Positions 25,569 to 32,882 of a stretch of 64,000 nucleotides of DNA are shown here, piece by piece (positions within the stretch are counted from its first letter, which is position 1; each line of letters starts with the position of its first letter). Source of the stretch: Nonomuraea sp. NBC_00507 (GTDB lineage: Bacteria; Actinomycetota; Actinomycetes; Streptosporangiales; Streptosporangiaceae); the NCBI RefSeq assembly GCF_036013525.1, contig NZ_CP107853.1:372001-436000 (forward strand). The letters run 5' to 3'. The translations under genes and the position numbers were made by a program. The notes beneath the pieces were generated by a model that was not told the DNA's origin, did not search any database, and saw nothing but the letters and a program-made list of their open reading frames with translations.

Positions 25569-26437
25569 ACGGGTTTGCTCCGCTCCCACATATCCCTGAA
25601 CACCTGGTCGAAGATGGGGAACAGCCCCTCTGCGGCGGTGTTGTCCTTGATCACAAAGGTTGGTGAATCGACTCCGCGTGCCTGCGGCAAGTACGGCTGG
25701 ACCACGCACAACGCCCGGTCCACGATGATCAGATTGAATCGGATCGTCTCGTCGTAGACGTGAAGTTCAAGGCGTTGGGCGGACGTGGTGTCGAGCCGAG
25801 CGCGCAGCCTGGTCAGCATGCTGATGTTGAGCGCCGTGAGGGTCGTCAGGGTGCTGTCGGTGTAGCCCTCTTCTGCTTCGCGGGCGCGGATGGCCTGTCC
25901 CTTCGGGTCGAGGAATAGACAGCGGATGAGCGTACCGGAGTCCAGCAGACGCCTGAGCTGATGATCGGGGTAGCTCTGGCAGAGGATGTTGAGCGACAGG
26001 CCTGCTGCGCTGATTTCCTTCGCGTCGTCGAACATCGTGGATGCCGGATATGCGGAGGAGAAGGCCGAGCGGCTGCTGAATACCGCCGTTACGTCGGCCA
26101 TCTGCGGCATGGAGCAGGTTGCGGCGTCGAGGCCGCCGCTTCTGGCTGGCTCCGGCTCTATCCGCTGCGCCGGAATCGCCGGGGCGGTTGTGGAGAACAA
26201 TTCGCTCGCCGACCTGCCCGGGAACATCGCTTCCAAGACGCGGCAGTGGCCCGAGTACGGCAAGCCCTTGAGTTCCCCGTTCAGCCATCGGTGGAGCTGT
26301 GCCCGGCTCGGCCAACCGCCCTGCAACGACGGGTCCACCTTCTTGGCCGCCTTGTCGTACTCCTTACAGAACGTGCTGTAGGTCTGCCAGTGGCGTTGCG
26401 TCAGGAGAGTCTTCAACAGGATCGGCTGGTCAGTCAT
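25565..26437 (-). CDS. DUF5919 family regulator with N-terminal HTH-like region
   Basis: 290 aa from the ATG at 26437 (an in-frame ATG at 26464 is possible). The N-terminus (TQRHWQTYSTFCKEYDKAAK then GGWPSRAQLHRWLNGELKGL and HCRVLEAMFPG) is a helix-turn-helix-type module; the C-terminus carries LNILCQSYPDHQLRRLLDSG then TLIRCLFLDPKGQAI and VVQPYLPQARG, the DUF5919 block. It is likely a ligand-responsive regulator of its own operon. It is divergent from 26592 across the GAGAC operator cluster. Confidence 0.75.
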   Translation of the reverse strand: MTDQPILLKTLLTQRHWQTYSTFCKEYDKAAKKVDPSLQGGWPSRAQLHRWLNGELKGLPYSGHCRVLEAMFPGRSASELFSTTAPAIPAQRIEPEPARSGGLDAATCSMPQMADVTAVFSSRSAFSSAYPASTMFDDAKEISAAGLSLNILCQSYPDHQLRRLLDSGTLIRCLFLDPKGQAIRAREAEEGYTDSTLTTLTALNISMLTRLRARLDTTSAQRLELHVYDETIRFNLIIVDRALCVVQPYLPQARGVDSPTFVIKDNTAAEGLFPIFDQVFRDMWERSKPV

Positions 26438-26484
26438 GATCCGCGCCTCGGACTGGGGTGCCATATGAGCCCAGGTTAGCGACA

Positions 26485-26525
26485 GAGACGGTCTCGGACG
26501 AGACAAAGAGGAGACGAAAAGAGAC
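26485..26525. promoter_or_regulatory. GAGAC operator cluster between divergent genes
   Basis: GAGAC-G-GTCTC palindrome (26485-26495) followed by three direct GAGAC copies starting at 26500, 26511 and 26521 (about one helical turn apart). It lies 48 bp from the DUF5919 start and 67 bp from the 26592 gene, so it is the likely binding site of the DUF5919 protein. Confidence 0.5.
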
Positions 26526-26591
26526 GAGTCGATTACAGACGGTACTCGGGAGCGATCGAGACGTGGCAGGTCCTCCGGCAATCCTCGTTGC

Positions 26592-26759
26592 ATGACTGCG
26601 CCGTGTAACTCCTGCTCAGGGCGAGGCTGGAAGTACGTCAGCCTCCGCCGGGCCGTGGTGGTGGCCGAGAACAACTCAGGCGACGCCGCTCCTGATGACC
26701 GACACCGCGATGACTGCTGGCGGTGCAGCGGGACCGGACGGGCGGGTGCGTTGCTGTGA
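26592..26759 (+). CDS. 55-aa DnaJ-type zinc-finger mini-protein
   Basis: ATG at 26592; too short for usual gene calling. Two DnaJ-like knuckles: CNSCSGRGWKYVSLRRAVVV near the start and CWRCSGTGRAG near the end (CxxCxGxG each). Its stop overlaps the next gene's GTG by 4 bp, which supports both frames. Similar mini-proteins with the WKYVSLRRA segment occur on actinomycete elements; the role is unknown. Confidence 0.65.
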   Translation: MTAPCNSCSGRGWKYVSLRRAVVVAENNSGDAAPDDRHRDDCWRCSGTGRAGALL

Positions 26760-27046
26760 ACGTCTACGTCGGCTGCTTTGCGCCTCACGTTGGTCCGCTT
26801 CGGCCAGACTGCATGCGCCTGGTCTGGCGGGAGGTGGTCCGCGAGCAGGGTCCGCCGCGCGTGATCGAGTTCACCTGCGAGTGCGAGGACATCATCTACG
26901 AACGGTGTCGCGAGGGTGGCCTTGTCTACATCCGTCGGACTACGCGTCTCGATGGAGTGGTGCAGCAGATTCACGAGACGTATCGCTGGCGATCCAAGGA
27001 GGCACAGGACGCCTGGATTGCCCTCCTCAATGGCGAGGCTCGATAG
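26756..27046 (+). CDS. conserved-looking AICE hypothetical protein
   Basis: 96 aa, GTG start inside a GTGA overlap with the mini zinc-finger gene. Contains FAPHVGPLRPDCMRLVWREV, then FTCECEDIIYERCREGGLVY and a C-terminal amphipathic WRSKEAQDAWIALL. Balanced composition argues for a real protein. No family recognised; adjacent gene coupling suggests the two products act together. Confidence 0.55.
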   Translation: MNVYVGCFAPHVGPLRPDCMRLVWREVVREQGPPRVIEFTCECEDIIYERCREGGLVYIRRTTRLDGVVQQIHETYRWRSKEAQDAWIALLNGEAR

Positions 27047-27205
27047 GCGGGCGCGGCGGTTGGCGAGTACAGGGGTGCCATTCCGTCGCGTCTTGGTGCT
27101 GGTGGAGGGGCTGTCTGTAGCGCAGTCAGATGGTTCCTCCACCAGTTCGTACGCTTCCTGTAGTTGAGGGGGAGACAGGCCGTCCAACTCGAACTAGGCT
27201 TTACG

Positions 27206-27219
27206 ACAAGTCGAGTTGT
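27206..27219. promoter_or_regulatory. GntR autoregulatory operator
   Basis: ACAA-G-TCGA-G-TTGT: palindromic apart from the two symmetric G positions. It ends 12 bp before the GntR start codon. Related sequence occurs at 28418-28439 beside the pra promoter. Confidence 0.55.
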
Positions 27220-27231
27220 TGGGTGGTCGTC

Positions 27232-27963
27232 ATGTCGTCTGAAGAGTTCGCGCCCCCGAAGTACGCCCAGATCGTGCAGACGATCAGGCAAAAGATCGCG
27301 GACGGGACCTATCCGCCCGGCTCTCTGCTGCCCTCCGAGACGCAGCTTGTTCGAGACTTCAAGGTGAGCCGCCCAACGGTCGTCCGCGCACTCCAGGTTC
27401 TCCAGCTCCGCGGCGTCATCGAGCGGGAACATGGCAAGGGCTCCTTCGTGAAGGCGGCTCCGCCGGGCGCGTCCAGCCAGAACCCCCGTCCGGGCCGCGC
27501 CGTCCTGGACCGTGTGGAAGCCGACGAGAACAGCACGGTCATCGACGCCGGATCATTGGCAGCCAGTGCGGCAATCGCCAAGCTGTTGGACGTGCCGGAG
27601 GGGTCCACGGTCGTACGGCGCCGCGTCCTCTTCCGTGATGATGAGCGACCCACGGATCTGTTCACCGTGTGGTGTCCGGTTCAACGGGCCGAGGGGACGC
27701 AGCTCGGCGACGCGCAGCCCCTTAGTGCCGGCATCAGGGAACATCTGCGAGCGAGCAAGGGCCTCAAGCTCCAACACGTCGTCGAACGACTGAGCGCAAG
27801 GCACCCTTCAACCGACGAGGCCAAGCTCATGGAGATTCGCAAGAGCGCGCCCGTTCTCGGTGTTCTGGCGAGCGTGTTCAATGGCGGAGGACGGCCCGTA
27901 CTCGTCGTGGATCTGGTGCTCCCCGGGGACCTTCACGAGCTAGAGGACTCTTACTCGCTCTAG
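27232..27963 (+). CDS. GntR family repressor with UTRA domain (KorSA-like)
   Basis: 243 aa from the ATG at 27232. N-terminal GntR winged helix: PKYAQIVQTIRQKIADGTYP, PPGSLLPSETQLVRDF and VSRPTVVRALQVLQLRGVIE; C-terminal UTRA domain to the end. In pSAM2 the equivalent KorSA represses pra and itself and so keeps the element integrated. Position between the cargo and the pra operon, plus matching operators, supports the same job here. The ligand of the UTRA domain is unknown. Confidence 0.87.
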   Translation: MSSEEFAPPKYAQIVQTIRQKIADGTYPPGSLLPSETQLVRDFKVSRPTVVRALQVLQLRGVIEREHGKGSFVKAAPPGASSQNPRPGRAVLDRVEADENSTVIDAGSLAASAAIAKLLDVPEGSTVVRRRVLFRDDERPTDLFTVWCPVQRAEGTQLGDAQPLSAGIREHLRASKGLKLQHVVERLSARHPSTDEAKLMEIRKSAPVLGVLASVFNGGGRPVLVVDLVLPGDLHELEDSYSL

Positions 27964-28230
27964 TCAGAGCCCATTTCTGCGGCGCTCCTGCTCGCTGCAC
28001 TCAGCCCGAATAAGGGCGATTCTCCATCTTTGGGATTTTTCTTCCTGATTCGTCAGCCTACGTCTAGCCAGTTGTCGGGCGCGGGCTTTGATCTTGACGA
28101 TATCTACCCCACGACCGCCAGGCGGCGGCCTCATGGCTTCATCGTCGGGCTCACTCTTGAGCGACATGTCGCGGGCATGATTGAGGTCGTACCGTAATTT
28201 CGAGATCTCGCACTCCTTGCACGGTCCCAT
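27964..28230 (-). CDS. doubtful small ORF convergent with GntR
   Basis: 88 aa from the ATG at 28230 (MGPCKECEISKLRYDLNHAR...), rich in Arg/Lys towards the end. Its stop abuts the GntR stop. Local base composition is less GC-rich than elsewhere. No ribosome site at either possible start; could be chance. Confidence 0.25.
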   Translation of the reverse strand: MGPCKECEISKLRYDLNHARDMSLKSEPDDEAMRPPPGGRGVDIVKIKARARQLARRRLTNQEEKSQRWRIALIRAECSEQERRRNGL

Positions 28231-28384
28231 ATCGGTGCGACTGCCACATGGTCCCCGCACGAGCTTTGGAGATCACGTGGAGTTGATCGTCATCTAAACC
28301 GATCCATCCGCTATGCCGCAATGGCTTATGGATGGATTTGTCATGGCCCCCTAAAAGATCTTGAAGAAATCCCGCTAACTCGTG

Positions 28385-28439
28385 TTGTCAAGTCCCTGAC
28401 CTGCGGGTACTTTCATGACAACTCGACAAGACGAGTTAG
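28385..28439 (+). promoter_or_regulatory. pra-operon promoter with GntR operator sites
   Basis: -35 TTGTCA (28385-28390), 17-bp spacer, -10 TACTTT (28408-28413). Just downstream lie two overlapping operator-like sequences, ACAACTCGAC (28418) and ACAAGACGAGTT (28426), the latter matching 11 of 14 positions of the GntR operator at 27206. ACAAGACGA is repeated again by 28451. A repressor bound here would block the start site. Confidence 0.6.
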
Positions 28440-28469
28440 CGACAAGACGACAAGCTAGGAGCAAGCCTC

Positions 28470-28883
28470 ATGGCACTGCAAGGTCCCATCGCCGTCACGT
28501 TCGACATGGTCTTCCCGCACGGCTGCTACATCGTGGGCGACGTCGAGCCCGTCAAGGACTTCGATGCCTCGACCAACGGGCGCTTCGTCCAGACCCGCGA
28601 CAAGCAGAGCGGAGAGCTCGTCTGGCAGGTCAGCGTCATGGATGCCGACCCGACGCTCAAGGCGGCTCAGAAGACCGTCTCCGTCAAGCTGCTCAGCCCG
28701 ACTCAGCCGGTTCCTCCGGCTCCTATGGCCGGGCTGCCGTTCACGCCGGTCGAGTTCGACCAGATGACCGCCACCCCGTACGTCAACCAGGCCGGAAGGC
28801 TGGCGTACTCGATCAAGGTTCGCGAGATGCGCGCTCCTCGTCCGGCTGGTAGGGCGACGACCGCTACCAAGGACGCAGCGTGA
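28470..28883 (+). CDS. Pra-like activator of AICE replication, integration and excision
   Basis: 137 aa with AGGAG before the ATG. The stretch ALQGPIAVTFDMVFPHGCYI then VGDVEPVKDFD and VWQVSVMDADP is the recognisable head of the actinomycete 'plasmid replication, integration and excision activator' family (pSAM2 Pra type); TPVEFDQMTATPYVNQAGRL follows. It should switch on rep-xis-int. First gene of the operon behind the GntR-controlled promoter. Confidence 0.78.
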   Translation: MALQGPIAVTFDMVFPHGCYIVGDVEPVKDFDASTNGRFVQTRDKQSGELVWQVSVMDADPTLKAAQKTVSVKLLSPTQPVPPAPMAGLPFTPVEFDQMTATPYVNQAGRLAYSIKVREMRAPRPAGRATTATKDAA

Positions 28884-29158
28884 TGGGGCGGCGGAAGGCC
28901 CGTCCGGTCAGCACGATCGCGCTCAAGGTCGGTCAGGGCGCTGACGCACGGAACCATCCGCACCCGCAGCGGTCGCCGGTCCTGGGGCTCGTCTTCGGCG
29001 GTACGCAGGTGCTCGTCACCACGTCGGCCAACGATCACGTCACCCTCGACGACGTCGAGTTCGCTCGGACTCTGGCGCGAGAGGCCGCCATGTTCGCCAG
29101 AGCGGTGGAGCGCATGTTCCACGGCCTCCCGAACGGTCTGGGGGTGGCGGGTCGATGA
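28880..29158 (+). CDS. small AICE protein of unknown function (1)
   Basis: 92 aa, GTG in a GTGA overlap with pra (an ATG at 28883 is equally possible). Basic start (RRKARPVS), then PVLGLVFGGTQVLVTTSAND and an alpha-helical end (LDDVEFARTLAREAAMFARA). Similar in pattern to its neighbour at 29155: a strand-rich half then a helix ending in an aligned 'LA..A' segment. No family recognised. Confidence 0.65.
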   Translation: MMGRRKARPVSTIALKVGQGADARNHPHPQRSPVLGLVFGGTQVLVTTSANDHVTLDDVEFARTLAREAAMFARAVERMFHGLPNGLGVAGR

Positions 29159-29457
29159 CGCTCAGCCCGTACACCTACGTCACCGTCTCCCTACGTCCCG
29201 GTCAGCCGTCGCGGTTCAGCATCGCCTTCTGCTCGGCGGAGCTGCGGGCGCGTGCCTGGCTCGGGGAGAACGGCAAGCCCTGCTTCGACCTCGACACCCA
29301 GGACGCCTCGGTGACCGTCTCGACGTCGGGACCGGTGACCGATAACGACCTGACCGTTGCTCGCGAGATCTTCAACGCCGCCGCTCGCTATCTGGCTGAC
29401 TGCGAGCGGCTGCACTCCGGCGAGTCAGGCAAGGCCACCGACGGCGAGGCGGCCTGA
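29155..29457 (+). CDS. small AICE protein of unknown function (2)
   Basis: 100 aa, ATG overlapping the previous stop by 4 bp. Beta-rich first half (YVTVSLRPGQPSRFSIAFCS) and a helical end (DLTVAREIFNAAARYLADCE). The layout parallels the 28880 product, so the two may be distant paralogues or a heteromer. Confidence 0.65.
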   Translation: MTLSPYTYVTVSLRPGQPSRFSIAFCSAELRARAWLGENGKPCFDLDTQDASVTVSTSGPVTDNDLTVAREIFNAAARYLADCERLHSGESGKATDGEAA

Positions 29458-29465
29458 TGCTCAGC

Positions 29466-29499
29466 GGGGCCGCAGGAAGCGGCAACTTCCGGCGGCCCC
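29466..29499 (+). terminator. strong two-step hairpin before the TraB gene
   Basis: Outer arms GGGGCCGC and GCGGCCCC, inner arms GGAAG and CTTCC, 6-base loop. It starts 8 bp after the stop at 29457 and ends 46 bp before traB. No T-run, so it may be an attenuator or mRNA-processing point that lowers transfer-gene expression. Confidence 0.5.
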
Positions 29500-29545
29500 T
29501 CGGTCTTCCGCACACACGCGACATGCATGGAAGGACTTCACCCTA

Positions 29546-30955
29546 ATGTTCAAGAGGATGCCCGGCGACGAGCCGCACCGCATCGTCTCGACCACCCCTG
29601 ACACAGCGGTGGTCTTCAAACCGGCCGTGGTGCAGACCCCGGCCATCATCACTCTGGTCATCTTCATCGCCCGGTTCGTAGCCGGCCTCTTCCGTCTTGT
29701 CTGGCGGCATCCCGTCGTGCTGGCGGCGATCGCCGTTCCTGCTGGGCTCTGCCTCGTGTACGGCTGGCGCGTCGCGCTGCTGCTCGTCGTTCCCGCTCTC
29801 GTGGCCATGGGCGCCTGGGCGATCCTCGACAGGCCGACGTTCGCGCGGTGGATCGGCTGGCGGCTGGTCGCCTTCGCACGCTGGTTCTGGATCTATCGGC
29901 GGCACTGGCAACCGGTCATGACCGTCTCCGGGCTGGCTCGGCACATACGCGGACGGGAGTACGTTCCGCGGCTGGTCAAGGTCACCTCCGACTCCTGGGC
30001 CGATCGGCTCACCGTCCGCATGCTCGACGGCCAAGCGGTCAAGGACTGGTCCGACAGGATCGAGAACCTGTCCCACGGCTTCGGGTCGGAGAGTTGTCGG
30101 GTCGCGGTGGCCAGGGCCGGTCAGCTCGTGCTGACCTTCCCACGTCACGATCCGCTGGCCACGCCGATTGCAGCGCTACCGATCCCGGATACCCCGACTG
30201 TCGGGGCGGTCGAGATCGGCAGGCAAGAGGACGGCTCGCCGTGGCTCCTCCGACTGCACGGGACTCATGTCCTCGTCGCCGGGGCCACGGGGGCGGGCAA
30301 GGGCTCGATCATCTGGTCAGCGATTCGTGGCCTCATACCTGCCATGCATGCGGGCCTGGTCGAGATCTGGGCGCTCCACCCGAAGCTGATGGAGCTGTCG
30401 TACGGCAGGGCTCTCTTCGGCGGCCGGTACGCGGCCGATCCCGCTGACTGCGCTGACCTGCTCGACGAGGCCGTGAGCGTCATGCAGAAGCGTGCCGCTC
30501 GCTTCGCTGGAGTTCAACGATCACACATACCCACTCTCGACGACCCGTTCGTCCTGGTCGTGGTCGATGAGGTGGCGTTCCTTACCGCCTACCAGTCCGA
30601 CAGGCAGCTCAGGCAGCGCATCTCGGCTGCTCTGGCCACGCTGACCACTCAGGGACGCGCGGTCGGTGTCGGTGTCCTGGCGGCTCTCCAGGACCCTCGC
30701 AAGGAGGTCATGAACATCCGCAACCTCTTCCCGGACAAGATCGCTCTGCGGCTCGATGAGTCGGAGCAGGTGGACATGGTGCTCGGTGACGGGGCAAGGG
30801 ATCGCGGCGCGCTGGCCGACCGCATCTCCCCTCGTCCAGAACGGGGCGCGGGCGTCGGATACGTCCGGCTGGAGACCAGTCCCGATCCGATCCGCGTACG
30901 GGCCGCGTACGTCTCCGACGACGACATCCGCGCGATGGTCGGTGAGGTCCGATGA
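29546..30955 (+). CDS. FtsK/SpoIIIE-type DNA translocase (TraB/TraSA-like)
   Basis: 469 aa from the ATG at 29546. Two membrane segments near residues 33-90 (AIITLVIFIARFVAGLF; VVLAAIAVPAGLCLVYGWRV), then the RecA-like motor with Walker A GATGAGKGS and Walker B FVLVVVDEVAFLT. The GKGS form of the P-loop is usual for AICE translocases. It pumps double-stranded element DNA between mycelial cells. Stop overlaps the next start by 4 bp. Confidence 0.9.
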   Translation: MFKRMPGDEPHRIVSTTPDTAVVFKPAVVQTPAIITLVIFIARFVAGLFRLVWRHPVVLAAIAVPAGLCLVYGWRVALLLVVPALVAMGAWAILDRPTFARWIGWRLVAFARWFWIYRRHWQPVMTVSGLARHIRGREYVPRLVKVTSDSWADRLTVRMLDGQAVKDWSDRIENLSHGFGSESCRVAVARAGQLVLTFPRHDPLATPIAALPIPDTPTVGAVEIGRQEDGSPWLLRLHGTHVLVAGATGAGKGSIIWSAIRGLIPAMHAGLVEIWALHPKLMELSYGRALFGGRYAADPADCADLLDEAVSVMQKRAARFAGVQRSHIPTLDDPFVLVVVDEVAFLTAYQSDRQLRQRISAALATLTTQGRAVGVGVLAALQDPRKEVMNIRNLFPDKIALRLDESEQVDMVLGDGARDRGALADRISPRPERGAGVGYVRLETSPDPIRVRAAYVSDDDIRAMVGEVR

Positions 30956-31104
30956 CACGGGCTCACTTCCTCGACGGCCTCCGCTGCGCTTCGTGCCGTG
31001 CTTTGAATGTTCTCTGGCTCGACGCGATGCGCGGCCTGGTCGAGTGCTCCGAGTGCGGACAGATCGCGCTCACGTTCCCCGAGGTTGGAGAGGAGGTCCG
31101 TTGA
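30952..31104 (+). CDS. 50-aa zinc-ribbon protein coupled to rep
   Basis: ATG overlaps the traB stop (ATGA) and the stop overlaps the rep TTG (TTGA). Two Cys pairs, CASC (residues 12-15) and CSEC (32-35), make a zinc ribbon: LRCASCRALNVLWLDAMRG then LVECSECGQIAL. Tight coupling on both sides supports a real gene. A DNA-binding accessory of replication or transfer is possible but not shown. Confidence 0.7.
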   Translation: MTRAHFLDGLRCASCRALNVLWLDAMRGLVECSECGQIALTFPEVGEEVR

Positions 31105-32663
31105 ACGACCGCAAGACTCCGCGAGCCATCCGCATGGCTCAACCGCTCGCCCGCGACGTGGCCGAGGAGATCGCCAAGCTTCACGGCGTCTGCATCCGTC
31201 CCGTGGCGCTCAAGCGGCTCGACATGACGACCGGCAAGTCAGAGATCGTCGATGTCCCGTGCGGCTCACCGCTGGAGAGCAAGTGTCCTCCGTGCGCCGA
31301 GCGCAACCGGCGGCTCCGGATGGCGCAGTGCCGGGAGGGATGGCACCTCGATGAGGAGCCGATCATCACGCCCGACGAGGCGACCGATGGGCAGCGCTGG
31401 CTTGTCGAGTTCCGGGCCGACATGCAGGCCAAGCGCGACGAGGAGGAAAGGGCCGGCGGCGACACCTCCGACTTGGACGCCGTGCTCACCGGGCTCGACA
31501 TCGAGATCAACGAGGCCGGGATGCGCGGCAACGTGCTCGGTCGTACAGGGTCCAAGCGCGTCCGCTCCACCAAGCGCCGCCAGGACGCGCCTGACCTGCC
31601 GAAGCGGAAGATGGCCAGCACGACTCTGGGGCGGACCTTCGAGGCGTCAGACGGCAGGACCTACCGGCCTTCTCTGTTCGTCACGCTCACCCTGCCGAGC
31701 TACGGCAAGGTCATGAACGGCTCCCCCGTCGATCCGGACACGTACGACTACGTTCGGGCGGCCCGTGACGCGCTGCACTTCTCCAAGCTCGTGGATCGGT
31801 TCGTGCAGAACCTTCGCCGGGTCGCTGGCTATGACGTGCAGTACTTCGCCACGGTGGAACCTCAGAAGCGGCTCGCTCCGCATCTGCACATGGCCGTCCG
31901 GGGCACCCTGCCGCGCGCCGAGATGAAGCAGATCGCGGCGGCGACCTATCACCAGGTCTGGTGGCCTCAGGCGGATGAAGTCCGTTTCGAGGGTGACCAC
32001 CTGCCCATCTGGAACGACGGCTACGTGGACCCAGAGACGGGCGAGGTCCTACGCACCTGGGACGAAGCACTCGACCAGCTCGACGACGAGCCCATGCACG
32101 TGATCCGCTTCGGCGATCAGGTGGACGTCAAGGGCGTGCTCGCCGGGTCGCCGGACGCCGATCAGTGCATCCGGTACCTGTCCAAGTACCTGACGAAGAG
32201 CCTCGGCGAGACCCTGGACGATCAGGCTCAGCGGGAGCACGCGGCCGGCTTCGTCGATGCCCTCCGCTACGAGCCGTGCTCACCGACCTGCCCGAACTGG
32301 CTCCGGTACGGCGTTCAGCCCAAGAACGCCAAGCCGGGGATGGTTCCCGGCCGCTGCCGGTCCAAGGCTCACAAGCCCGAACACCTCGGCTACGCCGGTC
32401 GCCGGGTCCTCGTCTCCCGGAAGTGGAGCAACAAGACGCTCGCCGAACACAAGCAGGACCGCCGCACCTGGGTCCTGGAAGCGCTCGGCCAGGCCGACGA
32501 ACCCACCGACCCACACCGCTACGTCTGGCAACCGGTCAGGCCGGGCGATCCCGAGGTCGCTCCGATCGGCGTCCGGCTCCTCAGGTCCATCGCCGAACGG
32601 CAGCGATGGCGCGCCCACCTGAGACGCCTCGAAGAACTTTCGGCAACTCCGCAGGCAGCCTGA
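31101..32663 (+). CDS. repSA: RepSA-like replication initiator
   Basis: 520 aa from TTG at 31101 (GGAGAGGAGG upstream, 4-bp overlap); an ATG at 31134 is the alternative. Cys cluster CPPCAERNRRLRMAQCREGW near residue 55, then FVTLTLPSYGKV and the metal-binding APHLHMAVRGT motif, and SKYLTKS further on. The sequence matches the AICE/pSAM2 RepSA type that starts rolling-circle replication after excision. A 31-bp fragment of a sister gene lies at 19641. Confidence 0.88.
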   Translation: MNDRKTPRAIRMAQPLARDVAEEIAKLHGVCIRPVALKRLDMTTGKSEIVDVPCGSPLESKCPPCAERNRRLRMAQCREGWHLDEEPIITPDEATDGQRWLVEFRADMQAKRDEEERAGGDTSDLDAVLTGLDIEINEAGMRGNVLGRTGSKRVRSTKRRQDAPDLPKRKMASTTLGRTFEASDGRTYRPSLFVTLTLPSYGKVMNGSPVDPDTYDYVRAARDALHFSKLVDRFVQNLRRVAGYDVQYFATVEPQKRLAPHLHMAVRGTLPRAEMKQIAAATYHQVWWPQADEVRFEGDHLPIWNDGYVDPETGEVLRTWDEALDQLDDEPMHVIRFGDQVDVKGVLAGSPDADQCIRYLSKYLTKSLGETLDDQAQREHAAGFVDALRYEPCSPTCPNWLRYGVQPKNAKPGMVPGRCRSKAHKPEHLGYAGRRVLVSRKWSNKTLAEHKQDRRTWVLEALGQADEPTDPHRYVWQPVRPGDPEVAPIGVRLLRSIAERQRWRAHLRRLEELSATPQAA

Positions 32664-32675
32664 GAGGAGGAGATC

Positions 32676-32882
32676 TTGGACCAACTGTTCACCGTCCCGG
32701 AAGCGGCCGAACTGCTCAGCACCTCGGTTCGCTTCGTCCGCCGACTGATCGCCGAACGCCGGATCGAGTTCGTCAAGGTCGGGCGGCACGTCCGCATCCG
32801 AGAGTCCGCACTGATCGCCTTCGTCGTCGCCGGGACCGTCGCGCCCATGACGACCTTCGACGCAACGGGGAGGGCCGCCTGA
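32676..32882 (+). CDS. xis: excisionase (Xis), MerR-like HTH
   Basis: 68 aa, TTG start with GAGAGGAGG upstream. LFTVPEAAELLSTSVRFVRR, then LIAERRIEFVKVGRHVRIRE, is the helix-turn-helix of the SAM2-type excisionases. Overlaps int by one base. Together with Int it excises the element. Confidence 0.88.
   Translation: MDQLFTVPEAAELLSTSVRFVRRLIAERRIEFVKVGRHVRIRESALIAFVVAGTVAPMTTFDATGRAA

Noticed and set aside
26485..26525. CRISPR-like repeats (GAGAC series)
   Set aside because: Units are only 5 bp with 5-6 bp gaps and no spacers; an operator cluster explains them.
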